NCBI GenBank assembly: GCA_937923325.1
Contig: CAKZUQ010000029.1
Coordinates: forward strand, 20,612 to 84,611
Direction of reading: 5' to 3'
Length of the DNA stretch: 64,000 nt
DNA from: an uncultured Bacteriovoracaceae bacterium
GTDB taxonomy: Bacteria; Bdellovibrionota; Bacteriovoracia; Bacteriovoracales; Bacteriovoracaceae
Position 1 is the first letter of the stretch, and the number at the start of each line of letters is the position of its first letter. Of the stretch, positions 19,735 through 28,391 are shown in pieces. Position numbers and translations under genes: made by a program. The notes below the pieces were generated by a model that saw only the letters and a program-made list of their open reading frames with translations, searched no databases and was not told the origin of the DNA.

Positions 19735-20665
19735 TCTTTACCTCATGCCCTAAATGAAAAACCTTACCTCGTCCCGACTTCTTAGACTCATACATCATTT
19801 CATCAGCAAACTTTATTATTTCCTTCGACGTTTGAGCATCTTTTGGGAACTCCGCAATACCGACTGACACACTTAATTTATGAGATATATTTTCAGAAAT
19901 TTCAAATTTTTTATTCTTTATCGAATCTAAAATTCTTAACGCTATTTTATGAACAATTTTAATATTCACTTTCCTCATGATAACAATAAATTCATCACCA
20001 CCATACCTATAAATATCATCACTCTCTCTCAAAAGATTTTTAAGAACTCGTCCTATATCTATTAACATCTGAGAGCCAACAATATGACCATAGTTATCAT
20101 TAACATCTTTAAAGTGATCCACATCAATAAACATTAAACTAAAAGCATCTTTACTTTCTAAATGGTCTTCAATTGTAGACTCTAGATCTAGAGTTAGTTT
20201 TCGCTGGTTAAATAAGCCAGTTACTTCATCAGAGTGTGATAGCTGATATAATTTTGAGTTTTTCTTTAAAAGTGTTCTATACTTTTGAATTTCCATTATA
20301 TTCTTTCTAAGAAGTTTATTATAAAACTTATCTTGTGCTTTGATACTTTTAAATATACAAATTTCTTCAACTATGGAGTCAACAAAAATGGGAAAGAGAC
20401 TCAGGTCCTCATACTCTTCTAACTCATTTTCTTTAAAACTAAGTTCACTTATTTTTCTTTGTATTTCTTTTGACTCAACACTTATATGTCCATCGTAGAA
20501 ATAGTATTCATCGTCCCTTAAGTAGTACATCCCAAATTTAATATTACTATCAAATAAATCTGTGTAGCCTTTTAAGTAGTCAAAGAGAGATTCAGTTGAA
20601 TCAATGTCAATATTTTCAACTAAATATGAAAATTGTTTTTCGTTCATCTTTATATTCATATCCAT
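19712..20665 (-). CDS. GGDEF diguanylate cyclase
   Basis: The 317-residue protein has an N-terminal region of about 150 residues without a recognised motif (SLFDYLKGYTDLF... then a helical linker) and a C-terminal GGDEF domain with an intact active site in YRYGGDEFIVIM. An RxxD inhibitory site (RESD) lies five residues before GGDEF, so feedback inhibition by c-di-GMP is expected. It makes c-di-GMP from two GTP. It begins 6 bp after the AglZ/FrzS-like gene, suggesting that second-messenger output and that polarity or motility protein act together. In-frame ATGs 6 and 15 bp into the gene are alternative starts. Confidence 0.9.
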   Translation of the reverse strand: MDMNIKMNEKQFSYLVENIDIDSTESLFDYLKGYTDLFDSNIKFGMYYLRDDEYYFYDGHISVESKEIQRKISELSFKENELEEYEDLSLFPIFVDSIVEEICIFKSIKAQDKFYNKLLRKNIMEIQKYRTLLKKNSKLYQLSHSDEVTGLFNQRKLTLDLESTIEDHLESKDAFSLMFIDVDHFKDVNDNYGHIVGSQMLIDIGRVLKNLLRESDDIYRYGGDEFIVIMRKVNIKIVHKIALRILDSIKNKKFEISENISHKLSVSVGIAEFPKDAQTSKEIIKFADEMMYESKKSGRGKVFHLGHEVKNDSTSTK

Positions 20666-20671
20666 TATTTT

Positions 20672-23305
20672 TTATACATCTAAGTTTTTCTTAACATCTT
20701 TCACTGCTCGTACCATCGAGTTATCATCTTCTAGCTCACCTATTGCAAGTCTTAAAGTCTGAATAACTTTTTCCATTTTTCCTTCAAGTTCATGTTTGTT
20801 ACTTACAATTTTTTGCCCTTGACTCTGTATACTTTCGTTATCAAACTCTAAAGTATCAATCTTTCTTTTTAACTCGAGAATTTTATGGTCTCTATTTCGT
20901 ATTTGAATATCAGCATCACTTCTTAGCATTTCCAGTTTATTTTCAAGTTCTCGTTCCCTTGCACGAACCTTATTCAAATCAACTCTAATTTTTCTATTAA
21001 GTTTTTCATATTCACTTTCAAATTGTTTATTTTTTTCAGATAAGATTTCTTTCTTTTCATTTGAAATATCAAGTTGAATCTTCATATCTTCTATTTGTTG
21101 AGCATACCTTTTTCGTAAAATTGCAATTTCAATTTTCTTTTCATCCAACTCAGCCTTCATAGAGACTGAACTGCGTTTTTTATCATCCTGAATGGCCTCT
21201 AAATCTTTAACTCTGCTCAGTAATTGTTCTCTATCTTCTTGTAAGTTTTTGATTGTTTCCCCAAGTCGCATTAATTCATCACTATGGTGTCCTTTTATAT
21301 CTTGGTGATCTTGAAGAATATTAGAGTTTATAGTTGATTGTTTTTTTGTAACTTGTGGTTTTTGTAAATATTCACTTGAGTCAGTATCTATATCTTCAAC
21401 AGTATCCTCAAAGTGATCTAGTTCATTAGACAAATCTAAAGATTCGACTTCAGTAACAGTAGTATCGTCATCGGAATTAGCAGCAATTAAGTCGTCATTA
21501 ATCTGGGTAGCATTTATTTCTTCAACAGAATCTTCATAAGTTGACTCCATCATCATTTTATCAATTTCAGCAAGCTTTTCAAGAGCATCAGCTGATAACC
21601 CTGTATCTTTCTCTTTTAGTGGTAATCCAGCATTTGTATTAAACGATAAATCTATATCTTCTACTTCTTCAGGTATAGAAGACTCCTCAGTTGGATGTGA
21701 CTCAGTTACTCCAAATTCTATTTCTTCGTCTGCAACACTTAAGTCCTCACCCATATCTATATTTAAAGAGTCTGCATCTACATGGTTATCGTCACTTCCA
21801 AGACCTAAGCTTTCATCTTCACTTCCAAGATCTAAGCTTTCATCGTCACTTCCAAGACCTAAGCTTTCATCTTCACTTCCAAGATCTAAGCTTTCATCTT
21901 CACTTCCAAGATCTAAGCTTTCATCTTCACTTCCAAGATCTAAGTTTTCATCGTCACTTCCAAGATCTAAGCTTTCATCGTCACTTCCAAGATCTAAGTT
22001 TTCATCGTCACTTCCAAGATCAATCGAATCTTCAACTGGCATAACTTGTGCTGAGCTATCTACTGTAATTTCTTTTATATCTGCACTTAAATCTAATTCA
22101 TCACTTAGGACATCGATAGACTCAATATCCTCATCTCCTCCAAGCTCAATTTCAACTCCAGAATCTTCAAAGTCTAAAGAGCCATCATCAACTTGTGCAA
22201 CAAGACCTGCACTCTCACTAGAATCACCAATATCTAAGGAATCATTAGAGCTTAAGTCCAACTCCATCCCTTCTTCTTCTTCTTGGCCCTGTTGCGTTTG
22301 ATTAGAGTCTGACGAAATTTCCAAATCAGCCATTCCATCTAAAGATAAATCATTTTCATCGTGTCCAGACATATCTGGCTCCTCATTTAAAGTTTTCTTT
22401 TCAATATCTTCTTTTTTACTATCTATTGAGCTAGATATATCATCAGGAAAAGCAAGATCACCATCATCTGGAAAAGCTAAATCATCATCATCAGGTAAGA
22501 CTGTATCTAAGTCTTCATCATCTAAGGATAGTTCAGCTGTATTATCATCCAATGAAAGTCCTTCATCCAAACCGACTTCATCATCTAAGCTAACTTCATC
22601 AGTCGTCTCATCAAAACCTGCCAATGCTTCCGATGCTTTAAGTTCATTTTCTGACTCTGGAAACACTGCTTTAAAAGTTTGGTCTAGTTCATTAGAAATT
22701 TCTTGTACTTGATCAGGAATTGACTCAGTAGCTAAGTGTTCATTGAGAATTTTCTCTTGAAACGATTTATCCTCATCAGACAAATCTTGCGCTTCATCAC
22801 TTAAGTGCTCCATTACTTCTTCTTCCTCATCTTCAAGATCTGGAAGATCTGGCATTGACCTTAGGACAGCCCTTTCTCGCGGTTGTGTTTCAGCTTCTGG
22901 ATTTGTTATTTCTTGTGATAATTCACTAGCAGTAGAACTATCAAGCTTTAAATTAAAAAATGAAGAGAAAATAAGTTCTATCTGCCTTAAAGACAGAGGT
23001 GTTCTAAAATAAATATCGGCACCAACTTTTGAAGACTGATGTTTGGCCAACTGCTTAGGATTTAATATATTTGAAAGTAATATTATCTTGGGAACATTTG
23101 CTACTTTTTTTAACTTTTTAACTTCTTTTTCAACAAGTTTTTTATTGGCATCATAATCCAATAAAACAGCTTTCGGTTGCTCTTGATCAACTAGCTCGAG
23201 CATCTCACTAATGTCTTCAAACGATACTAGTTCAACCAAGCTTTGCGCTTGGTCTACAAAGTCATTTATCGCGTTGGACTCACTGTCCCAAAAAAGTATT
23301 TTCAA
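20672..23305 (-). CDS. AglZ/FrzS-like protein: pseudo-receiver, acidic repeat, coiled coil
   Basis: The start is TTG 23305, supported by AGGAG six bases upstream. Of 877 residues, 1-120 resemble a response-regulator receiver (MKILFWDSES; Asp50 in VLLDYDANK; then IYFRTPLS where Lys is usual), but the usual acidic pair and lysine are incomplete, so it is probably a pseudo-receiver. Residues about 150-660 are extremely acidic and include nine 9-residue repeats of the type LDLGSDDES. Residues about 665-860 are a long coiled coil (ILEDHQ... KDLEAIQDD, LRKRYAQQIEDMKIQL). Receiver plus linker plus coiled coil is the layout of Myxococcus AglZ and FrzS, cell-pole motility proteins. Function here is inferred from architecture only. 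Confidence 0.8.
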   Translation of the reverse strand: MKILFWDSESNAINDFVDQAQSLVELVSFEDISEMLELVDQEQPKAVLLDYDANKKLVEKEVKKLKKVANVPKIILLSNILNPKQLAKHQSSKVGADIYFRTPLSLRQIELIFSSFFNLKLDSSTASELSQEITNPEAETQPRERAVLRSMPDLPDLEDEEEEVMEHLSDEAQDLSDEDKSFQEKILNEHLATESIPDQVQEISNELDQTFKAVFPESENELKASEALAGFDETTDEVSLDDEVGLDEGLSLDDNTAELSLDDEDLDTVLPDDDDLAFPDDGDLAFPDDISSSIDSKKEDIEKKTLNEEPDMSGHDENDLSLDGMADLEISSDSNQTQQGQEEEEGMELDLSSNDSLDIGDSSESAGLVAQVDDGSLDFEDSGVEIELGGDEDIESIDVLSDELDLSADIKEITVDSSAQVMPVEDSIDLGSDDENLDLGSDDESLDLGSDDENLDLGSEDESLDLGSEDESLDLGSEDESLGLGSDDESLDLGSEDESLGLGSDDNHVDADSLNIDMGEDLSVADEEIEFGVTESHPTEESSIPEEVEDIDLSFNTNAGLPLKEKDTGLSADALEKLAEIDKMMMESTYEDSVEEINATQINDDLIAANSDDDTTVTEVESLDLSNELDHFEDTVEDIDTDSSEYLQKPQVTKKQSTINSNILQDHQDIKGHHSDELMRLGETIKNLQEDREQLLSRVKDLEAIQDDKKRSSVSMKAELDEKKIEIAILRKRYAQQIEDMKIQLDISNEKKEILSEKNKQFESEYEKLNRKIRVDLNKVRARERELENKLEMLRSDADIQIRNRDHKILELKRKIDTLEFDNESIQSQGQKIVSNKHELEGKMEKVIQTLRLAIGELEDDNSMVRAVKDVKKNLDV
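21795..22010 (-). repeat. 27-bp tandem repeat, eight copies, in the acidic linker
   Basis: Eight uninterrupted 27-bp units begin at 21795, followed by a partial ninth at 22011. The unit starts CTTCCAAGAT/C and ends CATCTTCA or CATCGTCA. It encodes the LGS(D/E)DE(S/N)L(D/G) repeat of the AglZ/FrzS-like protein. Units differ at few positions, mostly D/E and S/N choices, suggesting recent expansion and likely copy-number variation. The unit length keeps the frame. Confidence 0.95.
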
Positions 23306-23403
23306 ATACTGCTCCTAATTATTACATATTTAATAATAACAAATAGATAGCTTACAAAATAGACCGGAAAAAGATATCATTTAGGTTGATCAATGAAATG
23401 CTA

Positions 23404-23431
23404 TTGTTTACAATTAAACCAAGCTTATAGA
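23404..23431 (+). promoter_or_regulatory. Putative sigma-70 promoter of the L,D-transpeptidase operon
   Basis: TTGTTT (23404-23409), 16-bp spacer and TATAGA (23426-23431), 28 bp before the ATG. The spacing is acceptable and both boxes are near consensus. Found by eye in an AT-rich region, so chance occurrence is possible. Confidence 0.45.
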
Positions 23432-23459
23432 AGCGAATTAAACAACTATTGAGGTTAAA

Positions 23460-24476
23460 ATGGTTAAATTTAGTACGATCCTTGTATTACTTACACTATC
23501 TTTTTCGGCTATTGCTGATGAATACCTACCAGAAGCTATTTATCAACTAGATAATAAGTTTACACATCACGTTCTAGTAGTTGAGAAATCCACTCATAAA
23601 TTATTCCTATATGAAAATAACAACAATGATCCAAAACTTATAAAGACTTACAATATTGCTACTGGGAAAGTGACAGGAAATAAACAGTATCAAGGTGATA
23701 GAAAAACACCAGAAGGTATTTATAGATTTCAAAACTTCCACTCGAGTAAGTACTTAACTGATAAATACGGCAAAGAGGGTTTAATTTACGGTGCAGGTGC
23801 ATTCACAATGAACTACCCTAATATAATTGATAGAAGAAATGGAAAAACTGGTGGAGGGATTTGGTTACACTCTGCAGAGAATGATGAAAGAGTTAACAAA
23901 AACTTAGTTTCTCGTGGCTGTGTAGTTGCCAAAGACTTTGACCTAAAAGAAATATCACAATATCTAGATTTAAAAAATACCCCAATAATTGTAACGCAAA
24001 ATCTATCATTTATACGAAAAGAAACATGGCTAAAAAATAAAGAAGAAATTACAAAAACTATTGTGGATTGGGCCACTGCATGGAAGGAAAAAGACTTTAA
24101 TAAATATATAAGCCAGTATTCAAAAAAAGAGTTTCACAGTGATTCAAAAGGAAACTATTATGGATATAAAGCTTATAAAAAAGCTGTGTTTAGTCGTCGA
24201 GATAACCCACAGATAAGCTTTAACAATATCTCAATTTTAAACCATAACTCTTATGCAGTCGTAACTCTAGAACAAAGCTACAAGTCTGATATAATCCAAG
24301 ATATGGGAAAGAAAATTCTTTACCTAAAAAGAGATGACACTTATAAGTGGAAAATTGTATCTGAGACATGGAGTAAACTTCCAGAAAATAACAGCATTGC
24401 ATTTACTCCCAAGATGCGTTTCTTTACTAACTCATTAACTAAGAACGGACAAACAAATGATACAGGATCCATCTAA
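23460..24476 (+). CDS. L,D-transpeptidase (YkuD) with NTF2-like C-terminal domain
   Basis: The 338-residue protein has a signal peptide (FSTILVLLTLSFSAIA), a YkuD domain (about 35-180) with the catalytic motif: His137 in IWLHSAENDERVNKN and Cys154 in SRGCVV. Residues about 195-320 form an NTF2/Cds6-like domain (WATAWKEKDFNKYISQYS). YkuD enzymes make 3-3 peptidoglycan crosslinks or attach proteins or amino acids to wall stems; the combination with a Cds6-like domain is common in predatory and curved bacteria. Its last 20 bp overlap the next gene, which precedes a bactofilin, so the trio is probably a localised wall-remodelling unit. Confidence 0.92.
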   Translation: MVKFSTILVLLTLSFSAIADEYLPEAIYQLDNKFTHHVLVVEKSTHKLFLYENNNNDPKLIKTYNIATGKVTGNKQYQGDRKTPEGIYRFQNFHSSKYLTDKYGKEGLIYGAGAFTMNYPNIIDRRNGKTGGGIWLHSAENDERVNKNLVSRGCVVAKDFDLKEISQYLDLKNTPIIVTQNLSFIRKETWLKNKEEITKTIVDWATAWKEKDFNKYISQYSKKEFHSDSKGNYYGYKAYKKAVFSRRDNPQISFNNISILNHNSYAVVTLEQSYKSDIIQDMGKKILYLKRDDTYKWKIVSETWSKLPENNSIAFTPKMRFFTNSLTKNGQTNDTGSI

Positions 24477-25194
24477 GGATTTAACCTTAATAGTATACAA
24501 TACTCCAAAGCCACCAAAATATATTAAAATCAATAAAAAGCTAATGAAGACGCTGATCTTCTTTATTCCAATTATAGTAATTTTTTCAATTGGCTTCTCT
24601 ATGATCAGCTCTGTTTATATGAAGAGAAAACTTGAAAAGGCTAGAAGCCAAGAACCTGAAATAATTTTAGGCCTAAAAAAAGAAAAATCTAGTCTTATAA
24701 GTGAAATAAAAGCTTTAAAATTAACTAATACAACTTTGACAAAAAAAATCTCTCAGGGTGGAGCTGCTCAAAATATTGCACCTAATATAACAGGTTTAAT
24801 GGCTTTATTTACTGCTCCCCTAGGATTTGAAGACAAACGCGGTGACAATTTTGCTAAATTAGAAAACATGACAAATGATAATTTAGGTAAAAAGCTGTTA
24901 TTTAAGTTTGATATATTAAATAATAAATTGGATGGAAAGAAGTTAGCTGGGTATATAACGATTGTGCAATATCACAGAGAGGGCCTAAGTTTTTATCCTC
25001 AATACGACTTAACATCTGACTCTCCTAGCTTGGAGTTTAGTAAAGGCGAAAGCTTCACTGTTTCAAGGTTTAGACCTGTTATAGCTGAGTTTTCCAAGCC
25101 AAATGGTACAAATGTTTGGTATAAAATATTCATCTTTTCAAGGACAGGAAACCTTTTAGCTTTTAAAAAAGCTGGTCCGTTTCAACTACAATAA
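24457..25194 (+). CDS. Bitopic membrane protein with coiled coil, in bactofilin operon
   Basis: The 245-residue protein has a 30-residue cytoplasmic N-terminus containing a proline-rich stretch (YNTPKPPKYIKI), one membrane helix (TLIFFIPIIVIFSIGFSMI, about 31-50), a short coiled coil (about 52-95, EIILGLKKEKSSLISEIKAL) and a periplasmic globular domain (about 130-245, YITIVQYHREGLSFYPQYD). The topology resembles the N-termini of bactofilin-linked M23 peptidases, but no peptidase motif is present. Its gene overlaps the L,D-transpeptidase gene and ends 2 bp before the bactofilin, so it may bridge the cytoplasmic bactofilin scaffold to the periplasmic enzyme. That bridging role is inference. Confidence 0.82.
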   Translation: MIQDPSKDLTLIVYNTPKPPKYIKINKKLMKTLIFFIPIIVIFSIGFSMISSVYMKRKLEKARSQEPEIILGLKKEKSSLISEIKALKLTNTTLTKKISQGGAAQNIAPNITGLMALFTAPLGFEDKRGDNFAKLENMTNDNLGKKLLFKFDILNNKLDGKKLAGYITIVQYHREGLSFYPQYDLTSDSPSLEFSKGESFTVSRFRPVIAEFSKPNGTNVWYKIFIFSRTGNLLAFKKAGPFQLQ

Positions 25195-25196
25195 TT

Positions 25197-25571
25197 ATGA
25201 AAGAATTAGACTTCAAAAAACAAAACTACACCGTAATTGGAATTAATAATTCAATTGAAGGTGACCTAAAACTAACTGGAGATGCTTTAATTCATTCCTC
25301 AATTAAAGGGACAATTACAATGTTTCAAGAAGGAACTTTAATTCTTGAAAGAGACTCTTCTTTTGAAGGAACAATTTATTGTAATGATATTGAAGTATTT
25401 GGAAGCGTTAAGGGCACAATTAAAGCAAATGGAAAGTTAACAGTAAGGTCTTCAGCCTTTGTATCTGGTAACATCCAAGCGAAACAGATGGCCGTTTATC
25501 CAGGAGCTATTTTAAATATAGAAGGACATACAGACGACGAAGAACAATCGCCTGCTTCTCCTGTTCAATAG
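25197..25571 (+). CDS. Bactofilin
   Basis: The 124-residue protein is a classic bactofilin: a short N-terminal tail, then a right-handed beta-helix of hydrophobic/glycine repeats (SIEGDLKLTGDALIHSSIKG, FEGTIYCNDIEVFGSVKG, SAFVSGNIQAKQMAVYPGA), and an acidic flexible C-terminus (TDDEEQSPASP). Bactofilins polymerise without nucleotide into membrane-associated filaments that position wall enzymes. Operon context with an L,D-transpeptidase and a single-pass membrane protein supports a wall-shaping scaffold. Confidence 0.95.
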   Translation: MKELDFKKQNYTVIGINNSIEGDLKLTGDALIHSSIKGTITMFQEGTLILERDSSFEGTIYCNDIEVFGSVKGTIKANGKLTVRSSAFVSGNIQAKQMAVYPGAILNIEGHTDDEEQSPASPVQ

Positions 25572-25572
25572 T

Positions 25573-26946
25573 CTATAAGTATTTTTTATAATTTAATATT
25601 TTAACTTTATAACCAGCTTTTCTTAGTGGTTTGGCCAAGCTCTTGTTACCAACAATTAACTTTGTTTGAATATTCCAAGAAAATAATCGTCCAACAACTT
25701 CAGCAAGCTTTTTAATACTTATTTGCTCAATTTCTTTAGGAAACAAATATATATCCTTATATGGCCTTGAGATATGATCAAAGAATAAAAGGTTACTTAA
25801 AAACGCTGTTGATGATTCAAGCTTAAATAGATAATTTCCTTTGAGGTATCTTTTAGAGTGCTCATAATTAACAGGATTAATCTTAGTACTTTGAACTTTT
25901 ATTATATCCTCAATGACTTTTAAAGTTTCAACTATTGTTTCATTTTTAGTAAAAGTATTAATTCCACTTCTTCCGTATGTCTTTTGCCCTGATGCATATG
26001 CACTAGCACTATAAGTCAGCCCTCTTTTAACTCTTAACTCTTGCATTAATCTTGAAGTAAAACCTCCACCAATAAACCTTGAAGCAAATTCGATATCTGT
26101 ATGGTCTTTAGAAACTTCATCATACGTCATATACCTTCCAATTCTTATTTGAGCTTGGTTTGCCTTTGGAACATTAACAAGATAAATCGTATTATTTGTC
26201 GATACTGGCTTTTTAACTTTTTTAGCTTCTACTACAGTAGTTGACGTTTTACCACTCCATCCACAATTTTTAGAAATTACTTTCTCTAAGGATTTTATCT
26301 CTGCTGGGCCTTTAATATAAATTTTCTTCTTAACCTTATTACTAAAAAACTTTAATTTCGAATGAAGATCCTTTGCTTTAATTTTTGAAATCGTTTTGAT
26401 CTTTCCACCAACAGGTGTTTCATATCCAGTCCCAGCTAAAGAGACTTCTCTAAATATTCTACTGGCAATTGCTCCATGATTGTTGACTGAATTTTTGAGA
26501 GCTGTAAGAGCTCTTTTTTTTGTTTTTCTAAACTCCTTTACTGGAAAAGTAGCATTTTTAAAAACATGACAAACCATCATCATTGTTGGTGTTATGTCTT
26601 TAACAAGTCCACTTACAGAATAAGTTGCATACTCATGAGTAACATTACTTTCATAGTTTGCTCCATAAAACTCTAGTGCCTCTAGTATTTCTTTTTTAGT
26701 ATAACGAGTAGTTCCTGAAGTGAGTTCACTAAACATAAACTCTGTTGTTCCAGCTTTACTTTTTGAGTCTGTTAAAGCTCCTGCATGAAAATAAGCTGTA
26801 AAGTTATATGTTGGAAATGTATTATCTTCAAGCCATACAACTTCTATTCCATTCCAGTTAAGCTTTTTTAAATTATCATCTAAGTAGTTACCTGCAAAAG
26901 CATAGTTAGATAAAACAACAATCAGTAATAATATTTTACGTATCAT
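25573..26946 (-). CDS. M16-family protein, probably non-catalytic subunit
   Basis: The 457-residue protein has a signal peptide (ILLLIVVLSNYAFA) and the two-lobe M16 fold (later lobe: INTFTKNETIVETLKVIEDI). At the place of the zinc motif HxxEH the sequence is EFMFS (within GTTEFMFSELTSG, residues about 66-78), so zinc ligands are missing. In bacteria an inactive M16 protein often pairs with an active one to form the closed chamber. The active partner is the next gene upstream, 18 bp away. Probably periplasmic; substrate unknown peptides. Confidence 0.88.
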   Translation of the reverse strand: MIRKILLLIVVLSNYAFAGNYLDDNLKKLNWNGIEVVWLEDNTFPTYNFTAYFHAGALTDSKSKAGTTEFMFSELTSGTTRYTKKEILEALEFYGANYESNVTHEYATYSVSGLVKDITPTMMMVCHVFKNATFPVKEFRKTKKRALTALKNSVNNHGAIASRIFREVSLAGTGYETPVGGKIKTISKIKAKDLHSKLKFFSNKVKKKIYIKGPAEIKSLEKVISKNCGWSGKTSTTVVEAKKVKKPVSTNNTIYLVNVPKANQAQIRIGRYMTYDEVSKDHTDIEFASRFIGGGFTSRLMQELRVKRGLTYSASAYASGQKTYGRSGINTFTKNETIVETLKVIEDIIKVQSTKINPVNYEHSKRYLKGNYLFKLESSTAFLSNLLFFDHISRPYKDIYLFPKEIEQISIKKLAEVVGRLFSWNIQTKLIVGNKSLAKPLRKAGYKVKILNYKKYL

Positions 26947-26964
26947 AATAACCTTTTTATTTAT

Positions 26965-28353
26965 TTATTTTTTATGTTTTTCCCAAATTGAAACAAATAG
27001 CGAATTCTCTTTAGTTAAGTACTTCGCACATGCTTGTTTTAATTCTTTAACATTGACTGAATTATATATACCTAGTTCCTCTTTATAAAAATTATAATCA
27101 CCATAGTACACTTCCCTGTTACCTAAAAAGCCTGCAACTCCAGAATTCGTTTCTAACCCTGAAATCATTTGTACTAAGTATTGATTTTTAATTTTTTGTA
27201 AGTTCTTTTCTGTAATTGCAGTAGCACATCCTTTTTTTATTTTTTTATACAAGTCTTTTTGTAGCCAACTAAGTTGTCTACCATTAATCAGCTGTCCTCC
27301 AATAAAAAATACTCCTGACTCTTGTAGGGTATAATTACCAGCAGAAATTTTTGTTAACGTGGGTTTTTTATTTAATACATATTCACCTGTTAAATATGAA
27401 CTCCCTCCATCACCCAGGATAGAAGATAAAATATCTAAAACATAGGCTTCTCTAGGTCCAATCTTAATTCCTTTAAAGGCTAAGAAAAAGTTTGGATTTG
27501 GACTTGTGCCATGAAGAGAAATTTTTCTTCCATTAAATTTACCTTTAAAGTCAAACCCAACATTTGCTAAAAATTCTTTTTTTTCTTTTTCTAAGTTTTC
27601 GTTCTTTGGGATTTTTTCAAACTTTTCTTCTAATTCATCAAATATTTCATCTGCATCCACATCTCCTGCGATTAAAATAATTGCATTATTTGGTGCATAG
27701 AATTTTTTAAAATAAGCATGCATTTGATCACGAGTAACACTCTTTAAATCTTTAATTTTTCCAATGACACTTGTGCCATAAGGTGTTCCCTCAAATACGG
27801 CTTTCATCATTTGTAAAAATAGCTTCCCTCTATCAGAGTTTTCGTAGCGCATTTTTCGCTCTTCTAAAACAACATACCTTTCTTTTTCGAAAGCATCCTT
27901 ATTTAAAGCCAGGTTTTGCATCCTATCAGCTTCAACATCTATAATTTTGTTAATATGTGCACTTGGAAGATTTTCATAGTAAACAGTTAGATCATTAGTC
28001 GTATAAGCATTATTAGATCCACCATTACCTTCAACGATTTTATCAAACTCTCCTTCTCCATATTTTTTAGCACCTTTAAACATCATATGCTCTAGGTAAT
28101 GAGAAGCTCCTGTGATGCCATCTTCTTCATACTTCCCACCTACTTTAAAGTAAGTGTAGTAAGAAAAGATAGGTAGTTTATGATTTTCAATAACAATAGC
28201 AGTTAAGCCATTTTTGAAAGTTCTTTTTTCAACATCAAATGAAATTGAACTTAGATCATCTACTTTTTGTGTGTCTTTACTTTCATCATTTACAACTGAT
28301 GAACAACTGGTAAGCATCATTAATATTATGAAATTTCCTATTCCAAACCTCAT
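26965..28353 (-). CDS. M16-family zinc peptidase, lipoprotein
   Basis: The 462-residue protein starts with a lipoprotein signal peptide (FIILMMLTSC, lipobox LTSC with Cys17). The M16 active site is intact: HYLEH at residues 85-89, followed downstream by the third ligand region (YVVLEERKMR). Two M16 lobes follow, with the typical YAPNNAIILIAGDVD segment. Strong RBS (CGAGGAGTTAAA). It is the catalytic partner of the non-catalytic M16 protein downstream, and the lipid anchor probably holds the pair at a membrane. The gene is divergent from the MBL-fold gene, with under 60 bp between them. Confidence 0.92.
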   Translation of the reverse strand: MRFGIGNFIILMMLTSCSSVVNDESKDTQKVDDLSSISFDVEKRTFKNGLTAIVIENHKLPIFSYYTYFKVGGKYEEDGITGASHYLEHMMFKGAKKYGEGEFDKIVEGNGGSNNAYTTNDLTVYYENLPSAHINKIIDVEADRMQNLALNKDAFEKERYVVLEERKMRYENSDRGKLFLQMMKAVFEGTPYGTSVIGKIKDLKSVTRDQMHAYFKKFYAPNNAIILIAGDVDADEIFDELEEKFEKIPKNENLEKEKKEFLANVGFDFKGKFNGRKISLHGTSPNPNFFLAFKGIKIGPREAYVLDILSSILGDGGSSYLTGEYVLNKKPTLTKISAGNYTLQESGVFFIGGQLINGRQLSWLQKDLYKKIKKGCATAITEKNLQKIKNQYLVQMISGLETNSGVAGFLGNREVYYGDYNFYKEELGIYNSVNVKELKQACAKYLTKENSLFVSIWEKHKK

Positions 28354-28391
28354 TTTAACTCCTCGAAATAATTGAGTTTTTATTATACATC

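Noticed and set aside
21795..22010. Regular repeats as a CRISPR array
   Set aside because: Units are directly tandem, without spacers, and lie in a coding frame.
21691..22044. 117-residue plus-strand frame with LSFHLHFQD repeats
   Set aside because: It is the antisense of the 27-bp repeat in the AglZ/FrzS-like gene; the repeat keeps all frames open.
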